Origin: Halanaeroarchaeum sp. HSR-CO
GTDB taxonomy: Archaea > Halobacteriota > Halobacteria > Halobacteriales > Halobacteriaceae
Assembly (NCBI RefSeq): GCF_024972755.1
Contig: NZ_CP087724.1
Span: forward strand, 682,001-746,000
Reading direction: 5' to 3'
Length of the DNA stretch: 64,000 nt
In this document: piece by piece, positions 9,207 through 17,956 of the stretch
How the letters are laid out: every line of letters begins with the position of its first letter
Numbering within the stretch: position 1 is the first letter of the stretch
Position numbers and translations under genes: made by a program
The notes under the pieces: generated by a model
Databases searched by the model: none
What the model was told of the DNA's origin: nothing
The model's input: the letters and a program-made list of their open reading frames with translations, nothing else

Positions 9207-11036
9207 TTACGTCGTCACTGGTTGGTCGGGAAGTTCCGTAGCGTCGAGACTGGCATACCGGACGATCGCGTCGAAGTACTCCATCGCGGGCGTCCCATCG
9301 GTTCGTACTCCAGACGAATCGGACGCGAGCTCACGCTCGACGAACAGGTTCGCAACGATCGCTTTGCGAGCGTCACCGTCGTCCAGGTGGTCCTGTGCCC
9401 GACTCAGGAGGATGCTGGCCGTGGTGACCTCGTAGATGTACTCGGTGACTTCCTTTGCAGCGTATTGTGCAGACGCATCGTCTGCTGTGGCCAGTCCGAG
9501 CAGAGCTTCTTGCAATCGTTCGAACTCCCCTTGAACCGTCGTTGCGAGCGCCTGGAGATACGGATGTTCGACGTCGTCCAGATACCCCGAGACGAGCGGG
9601 AGCAATGCCTCGTGTGCGGCCTCTTTCTCCATGGCCCGCAGCACGTCGAGTGAGAGGATGTTCGCGGTCCCCTCCCATATCGGAAGGGCCTGGGCATCGC
9701 GGTAGAGGCGGTGGGTGACGAAATCCTCGACGTACCCGTTTCCGCCTTGAATCTCCATGGCATACGACGCGGTATCGACGGCCGTCCGCGTCGTGACGTG
9801 CTTGGAGACCGGGACCAGCAGTCGCATCAACTGGAATGCGTCGTCGTCATCGTGATCACGCTCGTATCGGTCCAGCCAATGAGCAGCCTCCATGGCGAAT
9901 GTCAGCGTGGCTTCGTGGTCGACCGCCATCTCTACCAGGTCACGTTGCATCAGCGGGAAGTCCTGAATGGCCTGTCCAAACGCGTCACGATTCGCCGCCT
10001 TGACCGTACTCTCGAGCAATAGTCGGCCAATGATTCCGACGGCGCCGACGGCGTTCGTCACGCGTTCCCAGTTCAACATCGTCGTCATGTACTTGAACCC
10101 GCGCTCGGGTTCGCCGACGAGATAGCCCGTGGTGCCGTCGAATTCGACTTCACCCGTCGGAACGCTCTCTGTCCCGAGTTTGTCTTTGAGCCGGCGATAC
10201 CGCTGGTCGTTCAACTCCCCCGACGGCAATTCGTGTGGCACAAGAAACAGCGAAAGCCCCTTCGTACCGTCCGGGGCTCCGGGACGTCGACCGAGGGCGA
10301 GGGTCGCCTGGGCGTCGATATTCGAACAGAACCACTTCTCTCCAGTCAATTCGTACTCGCGCGTTTGCAACTCACCACCGTCCTGCGTGGCTTTGGCCTG
10401 GGGAGCTGACGACTCTGTTGCCTGACGCGGCGCCATCGCAGGCTCGGAGACCGTTTCGGCAGATCCGACATCACTCCCGCCCTGCTCCTCGGTAAGGAAC
10501 ATCGCCCCTTCGATAGCGGACTCGTAGTCTCTGGACGTAAGCCGGTTCAGATACTCGGTGTACTCTCCCGTGTGGTCGTGGTTTCGCAACGTCAGCGCGG
10601 CTCCCGACGTCATGGACTGTGCGCAGACGAGCCCCGTATCGGCGTACGACAGGAGGAGTTGCTCGGTCAGCGTGTGGAGCAATCCAACCGGTTCATCTCG
10701 TCCGTCCGGCGCTTCGAACGCATCGGCGACGATTCCGTGCTCGTAGATGAGCCGTTCGTTCTCGAACTGGTCGGGGTGGTATTCCACCCGATTCAGCAAC
10801 TCCCCGTATTTGTCGTGTGTTTGGAGTGTCGGCCCGTGGCTGTCGATGCGGTCTGCGTTATCTGCGATGGTATGTCCGACGAGCCGACCGAATTCCTGGA
10901 GTTTCTCTTCTGCCCACTCGAATTCGTCGTCCGGGTAGCGCCGTTTTGCTTCCTCCTGTAGAACGGGGTTTACGTCCCAGTAATTGACGTGCCGTCCCTC
11001 GTCGAGCGCTCCATAGTCGATGGGTGGATCTACCAT
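9207..11036 (-). CDS. Acyl-CoA dehydrogenase, AidB-like subfamily
   Basis: 609 residues, longer than the usual 380-400 of acyl-CoA dehydrogenases and close to AidB-type members. The N-terminal extension (IDYGALDEGRHVNYWDVNP), the segment MFLTEEQGGSDVGSAET and the C-terminal QGGNGYVEDFVTHRLYRDA support the assignment. An FAD enzyme that introduces a double bond into an acyl-CoA. About 40 extra residues near 200-240 (ATESSAPQAKATQDGG) look like a low-complexity insertion. First gene of an operon with the acyl-CoA ligase. Behind its promoter begins the lower-G+C remnant region. Confidence 0.88.
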   Translation of the reverse strand: MVDPPIDYGALDEGRHVNYWDVNPVLQEEAKRRYPDDEFEWAEEKLQEFGRLVGHTIADNADRIDSHGPTLQTHDKYGELLNRVEYHPDQFENERLIYEHGIVADAFEAPDGRDEPVGLLHTLTEQLLLSYADTGLVCAQSMTSGAALTLRNHDHTGEYTEYLNRLTSRDYESAIEGAMFLTEEQGGSDVGSAETVSEPAMAPRQATESSAPQAKATQDGGELQTREYELTGEKWFCSNIDAQATLALGRRPGAPDGTKGLSLFLVPHELPSGELNDQRYRRLKDKLGTESVPTGEVEFDGTTGYLVGEPERGFKYMTTMLNWERVTNAVGAVGIIGRLLLESTVKAANRDAFGQAIQDFPLMQRDLVEMAVDHEATLTFAMEAAHWLDRYERDHDDDDAFQLMRLLVPVSKHVTTRTAVDTASYAMEIQGGNGYVEDFVTHRLYRDAQALPIWEGTANILSLDVLRAMEKEAAHEALLPLVSGYLDDVEHPYLQALATTVQGEFERLQEALLGLATADDASAQYAAKEVTEYIYEVTTASILLSRAQDHLDDGDARKAIVANLFVERELASDSSGVRTDGTPAMEYFDAIVRYASLDATELPDQPVTT

Positions 11037-11100
11037 AATTCAAAAAATAAACCATTTGATTAATAATAAAGGTAAGTAAACACCCCATCGATTGTATTCT
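11037..11100 (-). promoter_or_regulatory. A/T-rich promoter of the acyl-CoA dehydrogenase operon
   Basis: The 60 bp before the start at 11036 are far richer in A+T than the neighbouring genes. On the minus strand they read TTTACTTACCTTTATTATTA, which contains a TATA-like element 25-30 bases from the start codon. This looks like the last undisturbed chromosomal sequence before the remnant region. Confidence 0.45.
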
Positions 11101-11109
11101 GTTTACAGT

Positions 11110-11500
11110 TCCGGCTGATCGTTTCGGACGCACAAGTCGGATATTGGCGAAGGGGTGACGGCGGCGACCCGCGCGAATGCGGCGGTTCTGGTCCTTCGGC
11201 GAGTACTCTACGGAGTGGACGCGAAACGACTCGTACTGTTGCCGTGAGAGGCTGAGGTAGACGGCCTCGACTCCGTTCGCTCGCAGCCCGACCAGCCATT
11301 TGCGCATCTTCCGATCGCGACGGAGTAACTTCTCGGCGAAGTTCTCGCCCACCTTTCGGTCGACGCTGCGCTCCTGGACGAAGACGTCGGCCAGCTCGTC
11401 GACGAGATCGTCGGTGAACTCGGCTCGAGAGTGTGTCTTGAGGCATACTTCTGAGATTGGGGCGTAGTGGCTTGGGTTGGGTAGCGCCCCTTCCGGACTT
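11110..11500 (-). other. Coding-like fragment without a good start, unknown
   Basis: One minus-strand frame here reads sensibly for about 110 residues (SRAEFTDDLVDELADVF, RKVGENFAEKLL, RKMRKWLVGLRANGVEAVY), with haloarchaeal-type amino-acid use, and then runs out. It has no convincing start codon at the upstream end and continues into the promoter region at the other. It looks like a truncated gene in the remnant. I do not recognise the family. Confidence 0.3.
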
Positions 11501-11662
11501 TCCGAGGAATATCTGTACCCCGCAAAATCAGTCGAAATCCTGGATTACTGGTGAATTGGCATTTCCGGAGGAAACCATCTCACGTCCCGAAACAATCTCC
11601 ATCAATCAAAACCGGATTTGTAATCCGGCATTGTGCAGGCTCTTCAACCGGGCCGACGGAGG

Positions 11663-12322
11663 TCAGTGATTAACGGCGAACTCGGATCGATGGTACCGGT
11701 ACCCCTTTGGGATGAGGCTGATCTCGTCAAAGGAATCGGGGGCCTCGAAGTAGTCGCTCCCCGAAATCACCCCGACAAGATTTTCCAACTTCTGCCTTCG
11801 AGTCTTTGCATCTCCTGCAGAGAGCCAACCTTCTAACTCTCCGGATTTCACGTCCAACTTCCGACTCACCTCCTGACGGAGAGTCTCGCCCTCGTCATTG
11901 GTTTTGGGAGAATGCCCTCCATCGGCTACCGCAGGAGTTCCGCCCTCGTCAGACGGATCCATCCCACGGATGTGCTTAATTGCTCGTTGGCACTCATCCT
12001 GGACCGCCGGAGGGAAATCTTCGCCCATCACGAACTCGCCATCTCTCTGGCGGATGAGCCACCAGTCTGGCCCATCGGGTTCATATTTCCCCAATAGGCC
12101 AGCCTTCTCCAAATTGCTCACAGCGGTGTCAAGGCTGTGGTCGAGCTCGAGGTCCAAACTATCGAGCGCCTGGTCCATTTCCATCTTTCCCAGATCTGGC
12201 CCTGCTTCACCGGGTACTGTTCCAACCCAGTGATGGACCATGTAGACCATAATCTGGTCCTCGAGGCTTGGGTGATGGGAATGCTGTTCTCGTACGTCTT
12301 TTATGAGTTCTTGGAGTCTCAC
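11663..12322 (-). CDS. Hypothetical protein with winged-helix-like N-terminal part
   Basis: 219 residues. The first about 95 residues look like a small helical or winged-helix domain (LEDQIMVYMVHHW, DTAVSNLEKAGLLGKYEPDGPDWWLIRQRDGEFVMG), in the style of regulators of haloarchaeal mobile elements. A low-complexity linker (PSDEGGTPAVADGGHSPKTNDEG) joins it to a second basic/acidic helical part. No catalytic motif seen. Single gene with its own promoter region upstream. It is intact, unlike its neighbours in this remnant, so it may still be expressed. Confidence 0.6.
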   Translation of the reverse strand: MRLQELIKDVREQHSHHPSLEDQIMVYMVHHWVGTVPGEAGPDLGKMEMDQALDSLDLELDHSLDTAVSNLEKAGLLGKYEPDGPDWWLIRQRDGEFVMGEDFPPAVQDECQRAIKHIRGMDPSDEGGTPAVADGGHSPKTNDEGETLRQEVSRKLDVKSGELEGWLSAGDAKTRRQKLENLVGVISGSDYFEAPDSFDEISLIPKGYRYHRSEFAVNH

Positions 12323-12716
12323 GGTTTGTGTAGTTGAGACTACTGGCTCACCTGCGTGGAGTAAGATTTACAATGGGACACCCGTAGATACGGATGTCCC
12401 AATTCCCTCGCTACACGCAGGGGACTGTGACCGAACCTGTTTAGGGCAGGTTCGGAGCTTTCTTTCGTCGGATGATGTCGTTGGCCTATATTGTTCAATA
12501 CCGTATACTATCTCCCATCATAAAAAGCCATCCGTTATCCCAATTCTGTTATTCACTCGAATTCCGGTTTCTAGGGTGGCCTAGCCTCCATTATTCTCGC
12601 CGGAAATCGATGATTGAATGCCCTGATGAAACTATGATGGGTATCCGAACTTGTTAGATCAGAGAAAATCCAACGAGCGACAAACCCCAAAATCAGCGAA
12701 GGCCGATTCCTAGCTC
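12323..12716. other. 394 bp intergenic region with two hairpins
   Basis: No gene seen. It holds an imperfect hairpin around 12372-12398 (GGGACACCCG and CGGATGTCCC) and a better one at 12431-12455. The rest is A/T-rich. It separates a minus-strand gene's promoter from the end of the broken integrase. Confidence 0.4.
12431..12455. terminator. Perfect 9-bp hairpin
   Basis: CCGAACCTG and CAGGTTCGG pair perfectly around the 7-base loop TTTAGGG, followed by AGCTTTCTTT on the plus strand. It may be a terminator or a processing site. No plus-strand gene ends just before it, so its owner is unclear. Confidence 0.35.
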
Positions 12717-13287
12717 TCACAGCCAACCGACTTTCTCAGCCTCTCGACTCTGCACCGTCTCACCGTTTTTCCCGAGATAGTGCCGCTGGAACGTTGGATA
12801 GTCTTCCCAGCCTCCCCACTGCATCACCACGCTCGGTAGCACACCGGCCTCAAGGGTGAGGTGCCCTTAGCTACGACGGAGATCGTGCGGAGCGAGATAC
12901 AGCCATCGTTCGTCATTGTCCTGTTCGTTGAGCTCTTCCGCAGCGGCGTCAACCCACCGACGAAGCGTTCTGGTCGCGACGTCGACGAGTAGGTCAGGCT
13001 CCTAGGCGCGGATCATGCCGGCGAGGGTGGCACTCGTCGGGGTCGACCGCTCCTTTTTCCCCCTTCCCTGCAGGAACACGAACGAACCACTGCCCCGTTT
13101 CACTCTGATACAGATGCTCCCATCGAGCGTCGACGACCTCCTGGGACCGCAGACCGGATTGTGCCATCAAACCAAACGCGAGTGTTTTCCGAGTGTCGTC
13201 CTCTACGACTTCCAGCAGCTGGTCGCGCTCGCCATCGTTCAATCGGACGCGTCGCCCCTCGAGGTCGCGGTAGTTTTCGAGTTGCAT
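12717..13287 (-). pseudogene. Degenerate tyrosine recombinase (XerD-like haloarchaeal integrase)
   Basis: Translating in pieces gives a recognisable integrase catalytic domain: LAFGLMAQSGLRSQEVVDARW holds the first catalytic Arg, PHDLRRS holds the His-x-x-Arg pair, and QWGGWEDYPTFQRHYLG holds the Tyr nucleophile. The frame is broken once in a G5A5 run near 13055 (a base too many), then by a TAG near 13002 and by a TAA directly after PHDLRRS near 12870. The N-terminal core-binding domain is missing. The subfamily differs from the intact integrase at 16669-17706. Three independent lesions make sequencing error unlikely. Confidence 0.88.
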
Positions 13288-13521
13288 CTACGTCCGGCAC
13301 TTCGACAACCCGGACAAAAACCGATGCATTTGGTCTACCCAGGGCGTGGATCGACGCCGAATCTCCCGCAGAATGTCCGACTTCTCTATGAAAAGTCGGA
13401 CGTGAAATTCAGGTGGTTTCTATTTCGTGCTGAATACAAGGCGCATATCTCACACAGCATCAAGTAAGAGCCCTGCTACTGGAAGAGTTGAAATAAAGAC
13501 AAAATTACATCAGCCGATAAT

Positions 13522-14361
13522 TCACTCGATTTGATGTAATTTCTCTCGCAACTCTTGATTATATTCCTCTCCATCTAATCCATGATGAACTCGATAATGG
13601 CAGTTCGGGCAGAGAGCGATAACACTGTCTATGGTATCTTTCCCCCTTCACTCAGTTCGAAAACGTGATGTGCGTGTAGGTAGGGTTTGCCAGTTTTGCT
13701 AACGAAAGGTGCGTGTTCTCCACACCCTTCGCACTGACCATCGGCGCGCACTTTTACATAATCCTTGATAGCTTCAGACCGAGAATATTCTTGAGAGGCC
13801 TTTTGGCTCGTTCTTTTCTCACTTGAAACCACCAAAGTTTCCTCATTCTTTGCTTTTTGCCGTAGTTTAGAAAGATCACTCTGTCTATTTCCATTCTCTT
13901 CGCTCGAATCCCGGTTTTTCGTTTTTTGTCCACCTCTATCATTCCCAATGGGGGAGGATTCTGGGTGTGATGGATTAGATTCAGTCAGGTTAGGTGGATT
14001 GTCGTTTTCCGCCTTCTCCACCCCCACCGGGTATATCGTCAGCAGATCCTCTTTCCTTACTTGTTTCATCATGGGATGTAAATCTGGTAACATAGGAATC
14101 ATTAATATCAGAATCCGATACAGGTATCGCTCTCGTTGAGTCTCTACCAATTTTTATAATCTTTACAGTCACTTCTGTATTTATGATATTTTGTGGATTT
14201 TCGAACTCGTCCACATCAATTCGAATGTTGTCTTTTAGCACTTCTACCGGGACTGGACACCAAAGGTCGTCACCATTTGTTATTCTAATGGGGAGGACTT
14301 TCACGACATCCCCAACACTAATGCTTCTATTAGGTGTGAAATTAGGTGGCATTTTGAGCAC
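13522..14361 (-). pseudogene. HNH nuclease gene with two frameshifts
   Basis: Three frames join into one protein. Frame one (from 14361) gives an N-terminal beta-rich part (ISVGDVVKVLPIRI, EVTVKIIKIGRDSTRAIPV). The frame changes in GGTGGGGGTGG near 14025, continues through a Ser/Asn/Lys-rich linker, and reaches CEGCGEHAPFVSKTGKPYL and HAHHVFELSEGG. A second shift in a G5 run near 13645 leads to DSVIALCPNCHYRVHHG. The two CxxC pairs and the HH/H residues make a zinc-supported HNH fold. Both shifts lie in G5 runs, so either true decay or systematic homopolymer error is possible. A/T-rich compared with the chromosome. Confidence 0.7.
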
Positions 14362-14466
14362 GATTTTTCTCGAATGCTATTCATTTTTAGGGAACATGTG
14401 GCCGTGGGCTCCACTAGAACCCAGAAACGGTAATATATTTACCACTAAAGTTTGTCAGTCAGTTAC

Positions 14467-15306
14467 ATGGGCGTAGTTCGACGCGAGGGAGACTGGCGCC
14501 TCGAGAAACAGGACAACGGTCTCTACGTGATTACCTACCAAAACGACGCCCAAATGAAGGTGGTGACTCCTGAATACAAATCGAGAGACTTCGAGAATCC
14601 AGTGATGGATACCATCCCTGTTCGAGAGGTTGGTTCCTATGCGGAAGTCGAAGGGTTGTTCGAAGAGAAGGCGCACGGTGGTGCTCCCGGCGGCTTTGGG
14701 CTTGGCGGAGGGAATCAGATGGAGTCAATCTCAACGGACCTCGGACAAAATGGAGAACTAGATGTCTCTGCTGACGGTGACGATCTTGAGGATATCGATG
14801 CTCCGCCTGGAGTGATCGCGATTGCGCTCGTCATCGTTGGCGGGGCAACTCTCTCCACACAAGGTTGGCAGCCAAGCGAGACAGTATTCCAGGCCGGTGT
14901 GATCATGGGGATCGGTGGTCTATTGATCCTTGGTTGGGGTGTTGCAGTCGGTAGATCTAATGGGTGGAAGGCAGCAAAGGAGCAACTCTTTGAGTCAGAA
15001 GAAAGCGGTTCATCATCTCGAAAATCGGGTTCAAATTCCGGCGTGGAGACTACTCCACCAGCTTCGGAGAAAACCAAGAACACCCTCATCTTCGAACGTG
15101 CTGAGCAGCGGTGTGAATGGTGCGGGGAGCGTTCCGATCATCTCGAAGTGCACCACATCGAACCACGGAGTGAAGGTGGCTCAAACGAACCGAGCAACCT
15201 GATTGTCCTTTGTCCAAACCACCATCGGCAAGCGGATGCAGGAGGTATTTCGAAGACTAAATTGAAAGCGAAGGCTCGTCGCCTTCCGGGAGTCTCTGTA
15301 GGATAG
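14467..15306 (+). CDS. Membrane-linked HNH nuclease
   Basis: 279 residues from the ATG at 14467 (five codons upstream is a less likely start). Residues about 1-95 form a soluble domain. Two hydrophobic segments follow (PGVIAIALVIVGGATLS and AGVIMGIGGLLILGWGVAVG), then a Ser-rich linker, and the last 60 residues are an HNH domain: CEWCGERSDHLEVHHIEP, then NLIVLCPNHHRQADAGG. HNH nucleases cut DNA with a metal ion. A pair of membrane helices in front of one is unusual and would hold it at the membrane facing the cytoplasm. It could act against incoming DNA or in element transfer; both are guesses. Confidence 0.75.
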   Translation: MGVVRREGDWRLEKQDNGLYVITYQNDAQMKVVTPEYKSRDFENPVMDTIPVREVGSYAEVEGLFEEKAHGGAPGGFGLGGGNQMESISTDLGQNGELDVSADGDDLEDIDAPPGVIAIALVIVGGATLSTQGWQPSETVFQAGVIMGIGGLLILGWGVAVGRSNGWKAAKEQLFESEESGSSSRKSGSNSGVETTPPASEKTKNTLIFERAEQRCEWCGERSDHLEVHHIEPRSEGGSNEPSNLIVLCPNHHRQADAGGISKTKLKAKARRLPGVSVG

Positions 15307-15426
15307 CGGAGTCTGCTCCCAGTCATTCTAAAGCTCGAACCCAAATCAACTGACTTTACGCGGGTAGTGTTTCAAAACTCTACGTTCCGAACTAAGTGGC
15401 GGATCACCTCCGCCTTCGCCCGGTTA

Positions 15427-16044
15427 TTACCCACTGTAACGAGCGTGGTACTTTTCTTCATTTGCCAAGAATAATCCTACCATTAGAACAATCAAGAACA
15501 TGTCTAATACCCCAAGGGCGAGGGTATATTTTATGCTATATGTCCGATAAAAGTATACCAGACCTGCAGCCATGAATCCGATATAGGTGAGGCCGATAAT
15601 ACTATTCATGGACCAGATAACCCGGCGTTCTTTTTCTGATTGCTTGTCTCTTGAAAGTGTTTCATACTCGGTGAAATAATCGAAATTGTCAGCGGGGAAT
15701 TCACCCTCAATATCTTCTAATTTCGATATGATATCGACAACAGTGTTTTCCTCGATTACATGAGCGATTAGGAGTGGAGTCATCAAGATTGGCAGTAAAA
15801 CAAACAGTGGGCGGTTTTCTGTTTGAAATGCATAACCGATCAAAAGTATGCTTCCAAAAAGTCCTCGAGTAATTCTCCGGCTCCACCGTTTTTTGTGTCC
15901 CCGGAGGTTTTCTTGTAACTCCTGATATTCGGTAAGTAATACTTCACTTTTCCTCTGGGATATCTCACCAGAACCTTCAGAACTCGACGGTTGCCCCTGA
16001 TTCGTTGATTGATTTTCTTCAGAGTTAGACATACTATTAATCAT
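15427..16044 (-). CDS. Four-helix membrane protein, unknown function
   Basis: 205 residues. A hydrophilic, Ser/Gln/Glu-rich N-terminus of about 65 residues precedes two hydrophobic segments (FGSILLIGYAFQ, PLFVLLPILMTPLLIAHVI), a soluble stretch of about 45 residues, and two more segments near the C-terminus. Start at 16044 is favoured because ATATAT at 16072-16077 lies about 30 bases upstream; an inner ATG at 16032 is possible. Clearly lower G+C than its surroundings. No family recognised. It could pair with the convergent membrane-HNH gene. Confidence 0.6.
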   Translation of the reverse strand: MINSMSNSEENQSTNQGQPSSSEGSGEISQRKSEVLLTEYQELQENLRGHKKRWSRRITRGLFGSILLIGYAFQTENRPLFVLLPILMTPLLIAHVIEENTVVDIISKLEDIEGEFPADNFDYFTEYETLSRDKQSEKERRVIWSMNSIIGLTYIGFMAAGLVYFYRTYSIKYTLALGVLDMFLIVLMVGLFLANEEKYHARYSG

Positions 16045-16454
16045 TTAGGCGGGTGATGAAATATCTGCTGAATATATGGCATAAATTAGGTACGTTATCC
16101 TTGTTAGGCCCCTTTCTGAACAGTGAAATCGCCCACTTACCCGCCGAAATACTGGTGTAGAAAACTCCTGGCGGGCGGTTGGTGCATATATTGATTCTTC
16201 TTGTAGCCAACTGAACTTGAATTCTCCCGAAACGCCTCCTCTTGACCGTGCTCGTTGTTATAGTGATTGCGAGTAAATCGGCTAACGGGCACCTCCGAGT
16301 TGGAGGTCTCAGCTGTTGTATTCGAGCATAATCGTTCGAAATGAGCAGAGATTCCCGCGTAGCGGTCAAACCAGCTTCTACCCTGAAATAAGCCTTTAGC
16401 TAAGTAGCCGATTTGTGGCTATTAACCTGTATTATGCCACGACATGATGCCGGA
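16045..16454. other. Gene-free end of the remnant element
   Basis: About 410 bp with no convincing gene. The left part is the promoter of the membrane protein. The open frames seen here have no sensible composition and run through the att-flanking sequence. Confidence 0.4.
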
Positions 16455-16475
16455 GCCACCGAGTCGGTGGTTCGA
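16455..16475. repeat. Subterminal palindrome near attL
   Basis: CCACCGAGTCGGTGG is a perfect 7-bp inverted repeat with one central base. It ends 112 bases before GGGCCC of the att repeat. The same motif, with one change, lies at exactly the same distance in front of the intact tRNA (49412-49432). It is a candidate arm-type site for integrase or an excision factor. Confidence 0.55.
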
Positions 16476-16549
16476 CTTAGCTCAAAATGGCCGATTTCGC
16501 GCACCCACAAATGCGTGATTTCCTTGGTCTTGGGCGGGTCTAACGGAAT

Positions 16550-16598
16550 AAATCGGGGACGGCCCAGAAACGGGCACTTCCTGTATGGGCCCTGACGG
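16550..16598. repeat. attL: left direct repeat of the integrated element
   Basis: 49 bases matching 49507-49555 at 44 positions. 27 identical bases are followed by a 5-base block that differs (CTTCC against GTAAG) and then 17 identical bases, including the last 12 of the tRNA(CAT) gene (GGGCCCTGACGG). The intact integrase gene starts within 80 bp. Confidence 0.85.
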
Positions 16599-16668
16599 GA
16601 CAGCACTTTGCGCTTGCCGCTCGGTCGGTGGTCGGGACTCTGTGCACTGTCGGGGGAAGTTGGTGACA

Positions 16669-17706
16669 TCATTCGTCGGGAAGGTAGTCGCGGCGTTGCT
16701 CGGACTTCTCACGCGCACTGCGGCGGTCGTAGTGCCGGTCGAGGATATCGCCGCTCGCGTCGAGTCGGTCGGAAACGATTCTTCGAGGGACGTCATCGCG
16801 CCGGTACGCGGTCACTCGACCGCTGCGGACGTCGTGAGGAGACCGGGAACTCGGGCACGTTGAGGCGCTTTTGTAGTAGGTGGCCTCACACTCGTCCGGG
16901 TCCCGATCGTGGGGACACTCCTTGCCCATCCAACAGGGTCGGGTGATGGAGTAGAGACGATCGCGTATCGTCGAGACGACGGGCCGGCCGACCGACGTTG
17001 TAAAAAGCGGCTCGTGCCCGTGCTCGTCGACGTGATCGTTCCGGGGGCCGTCGATGTAGTCCTGGACGATGCGGGCGACCCGTGGACTGATCGCGTTCCA
17101 CCGCTCGCTCTTCACCTTGTTCTTCAGCGGCTGGTCGAGTTCGGGCCGGTGAACGAACTGGACGCCCGGCTGCTCCTCGTCGAGATCCAGGTCGCGGAGG
17201 TCGAGCCCGCGCAGGGCGCCGGCTCTCGCTCCGGTGTGGAACATGAGGAGCATCAGAGTGTGCCGGAAACTCGCGTACTCGTAGCGCTCGAGGTAGTCGA
17301 GAATCTTGTTCGCCCGCGCCGGGTCGAGCGTGCTATCGCTGACATCCTCGGCCGCGCTGACGGTCGGGAGCGGGACCTTCTCGCGGAGTGCCTCGGGAAC
17401 GGCGTTTATGTCGGCGGCGAACCGGAGGAACGACCGGAGCGTCGCGAGTTGACCCCGCAGTGTGACGGTCTTGATGGGGTCGCGTCCCTCGCCGTCACCT
17501 TCGCGGCGCCATATCCGGTATTCGTAGAGGTCGCGTCCTGAGAGGTCGTCCAGGCTCTCTATCCCGTACTCCTCGCACCACTGAACGAATGCCTCGAGCC
17601 GGTACTCGTGAGACTGCAGGGTCTCAGGACTTAACTCGTCGCGACGGCCTTCGATGTACATCCTCAGGCCGGTCTCGGGAGCGAGCGGTTCGAGCCCGTC
17701 CCCCAT
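16669..17706 (-). CDS. int: Tyrosine recombinase (element integrase), intact
   Basis: 345 residues. The N-terminal SAM-like core-binding domain (about 10-105) is followed by the catalytic domain with Arg161 in FHTGARAGALRG, a lysine near 199 (KNKVKSERW), His291-x-x-Arg294 in SPHDVRSG and Tyr326 in ILDRHYDRR. A Cys/His-rich insertion near 258-284 (CWMGKECPHDRDPDEC) is typical of the haloarchaeal subfamily. It should carry out integration and excision at the tRNA(CAT) site. It lies 71 bp inside attL and ends the minus-strand operon that begins at 19064; its start overlaps the 33-residue frame upstream (TAATG). Confidence 0.93.
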   Translation of the reverse strand: MGDGLEPLAPETGLRMYIEGRRDELSPETLQSHEYRLEAFVQWCEEYGIESLDDLSGRDLYEYRIWRREGDGEGRDPIKTVTLRGQLATLRSFLRFAADINAVPEALREKVPLPTVSAAEDVSDSTLDPARANKILDYLERYEYASFRHTLMLLMFHTGARAGALRGLDLRDLDLDEEQPGVQFVHRPELDQPLKNKVKSERWNAISPRVARIVQDYIDGPRNDHVDEHGHEPLFTTSVGRPVVSTIRDRLYSITRPCWMGKECPHDRDPDECEATYYKSASTCPSSRSPHDVRSGRVTAYRRDDVPRRIVSDRLDASGDILDRHYDRRSAREKSEQRRDYLPDE

Positions 17707-17807
17707 TACGCGCTCACCTCCTCGGTCGCCGTGGTTTGGCTACACGAGAGGCGTTCACGTTGGCACTCCGGGGACCAGGTCGTCGCGATCGGCTCGAAGG
17801 CGCTCAT
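17706..17807 (-). CDS. 33-residue small protein before the integrase
   Basis: Short frame beginning MSAFEPIATTWSPEC and ending TEEVSA. Its stop overlaps the integrase start as TAATG, and its start overlaps the preceding small frame as ATGA, a pattern of coupled genes in this operon. Two cysteines six residues apart (CQRERLSC). It might be an excision-factor-like peptide or just a translational coupler. Size alone gives no function. Confidence 0.4.
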   Translation of the reverse strand: MSAFEPIATTWSPECQRERLSCSQTTATEEVSA

Positions 17808-17926
17808 GACCTCGACCTCCGGAGATCCTGATAGTCGCCGGCCTCAGTGACAAGCCGGACTTCCTCGCGATTTAGCTTTTTGTCGATAGGGAGATCGATC
17901 AGTTGGTGAAAGACCGGATCGGTCAT
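17804..17926 (-). CDS. 40-residue small protein
   Basis: Begins MTDPVFHQLIDLPIDKKLNR and ends LRRSRS. One or two amphipathic helices are likely. Overlaps the next frame by four bases (ATGA). Such short helical proteins upstream of an integrase can be excisionases or small DNA-binding proteins, but nothing here proves it. A 13-codon frame further upstream (17926-17964) is too short to call. Confidence 0.4.
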   Translation of the reverse strand: MTDPVFHQLIDLPIDKKLNREEVRLVTEAGDYQDLRRSRS

Positions 17927-17956
17927 CGTTGGGTCGTCACCTTCCAGTTGTATTGC

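Larger units (their letters stand above)
11100..16598. mobile_element. Decayed integrative element remnant left of the main element
   Basis: The stretch is lower in G+C than both flanks and holds broken genes: a tyrosine integrase with one frameshift and two stops (12717-13287) and an HNH gene with two frameshifts (13522-14361). Its right end (16455-16598) is homologous to the right end of the intact element (49412-49555) over the repeat and a palindrome at the same distance. I infer an older element of a related family that used the same tRNA site. No left att copy was found, so the left boundary is a guess placed just after the acyl-CoA dehydrogenase promoter. Confidence 0.5.

Noticed and set aside
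16037-16369. 110-codon open frame on the minus strand
   Set aside because: Basic, non-haloarchaeal composition and it overlaps the promoter of the membrane protein.
16400-16672. Open frame with GPY..CPFLGRPRF resembling one at 49360-49566
   Set aside because: The likeness is only the translated att repeat; neither frame has gene-like composition.
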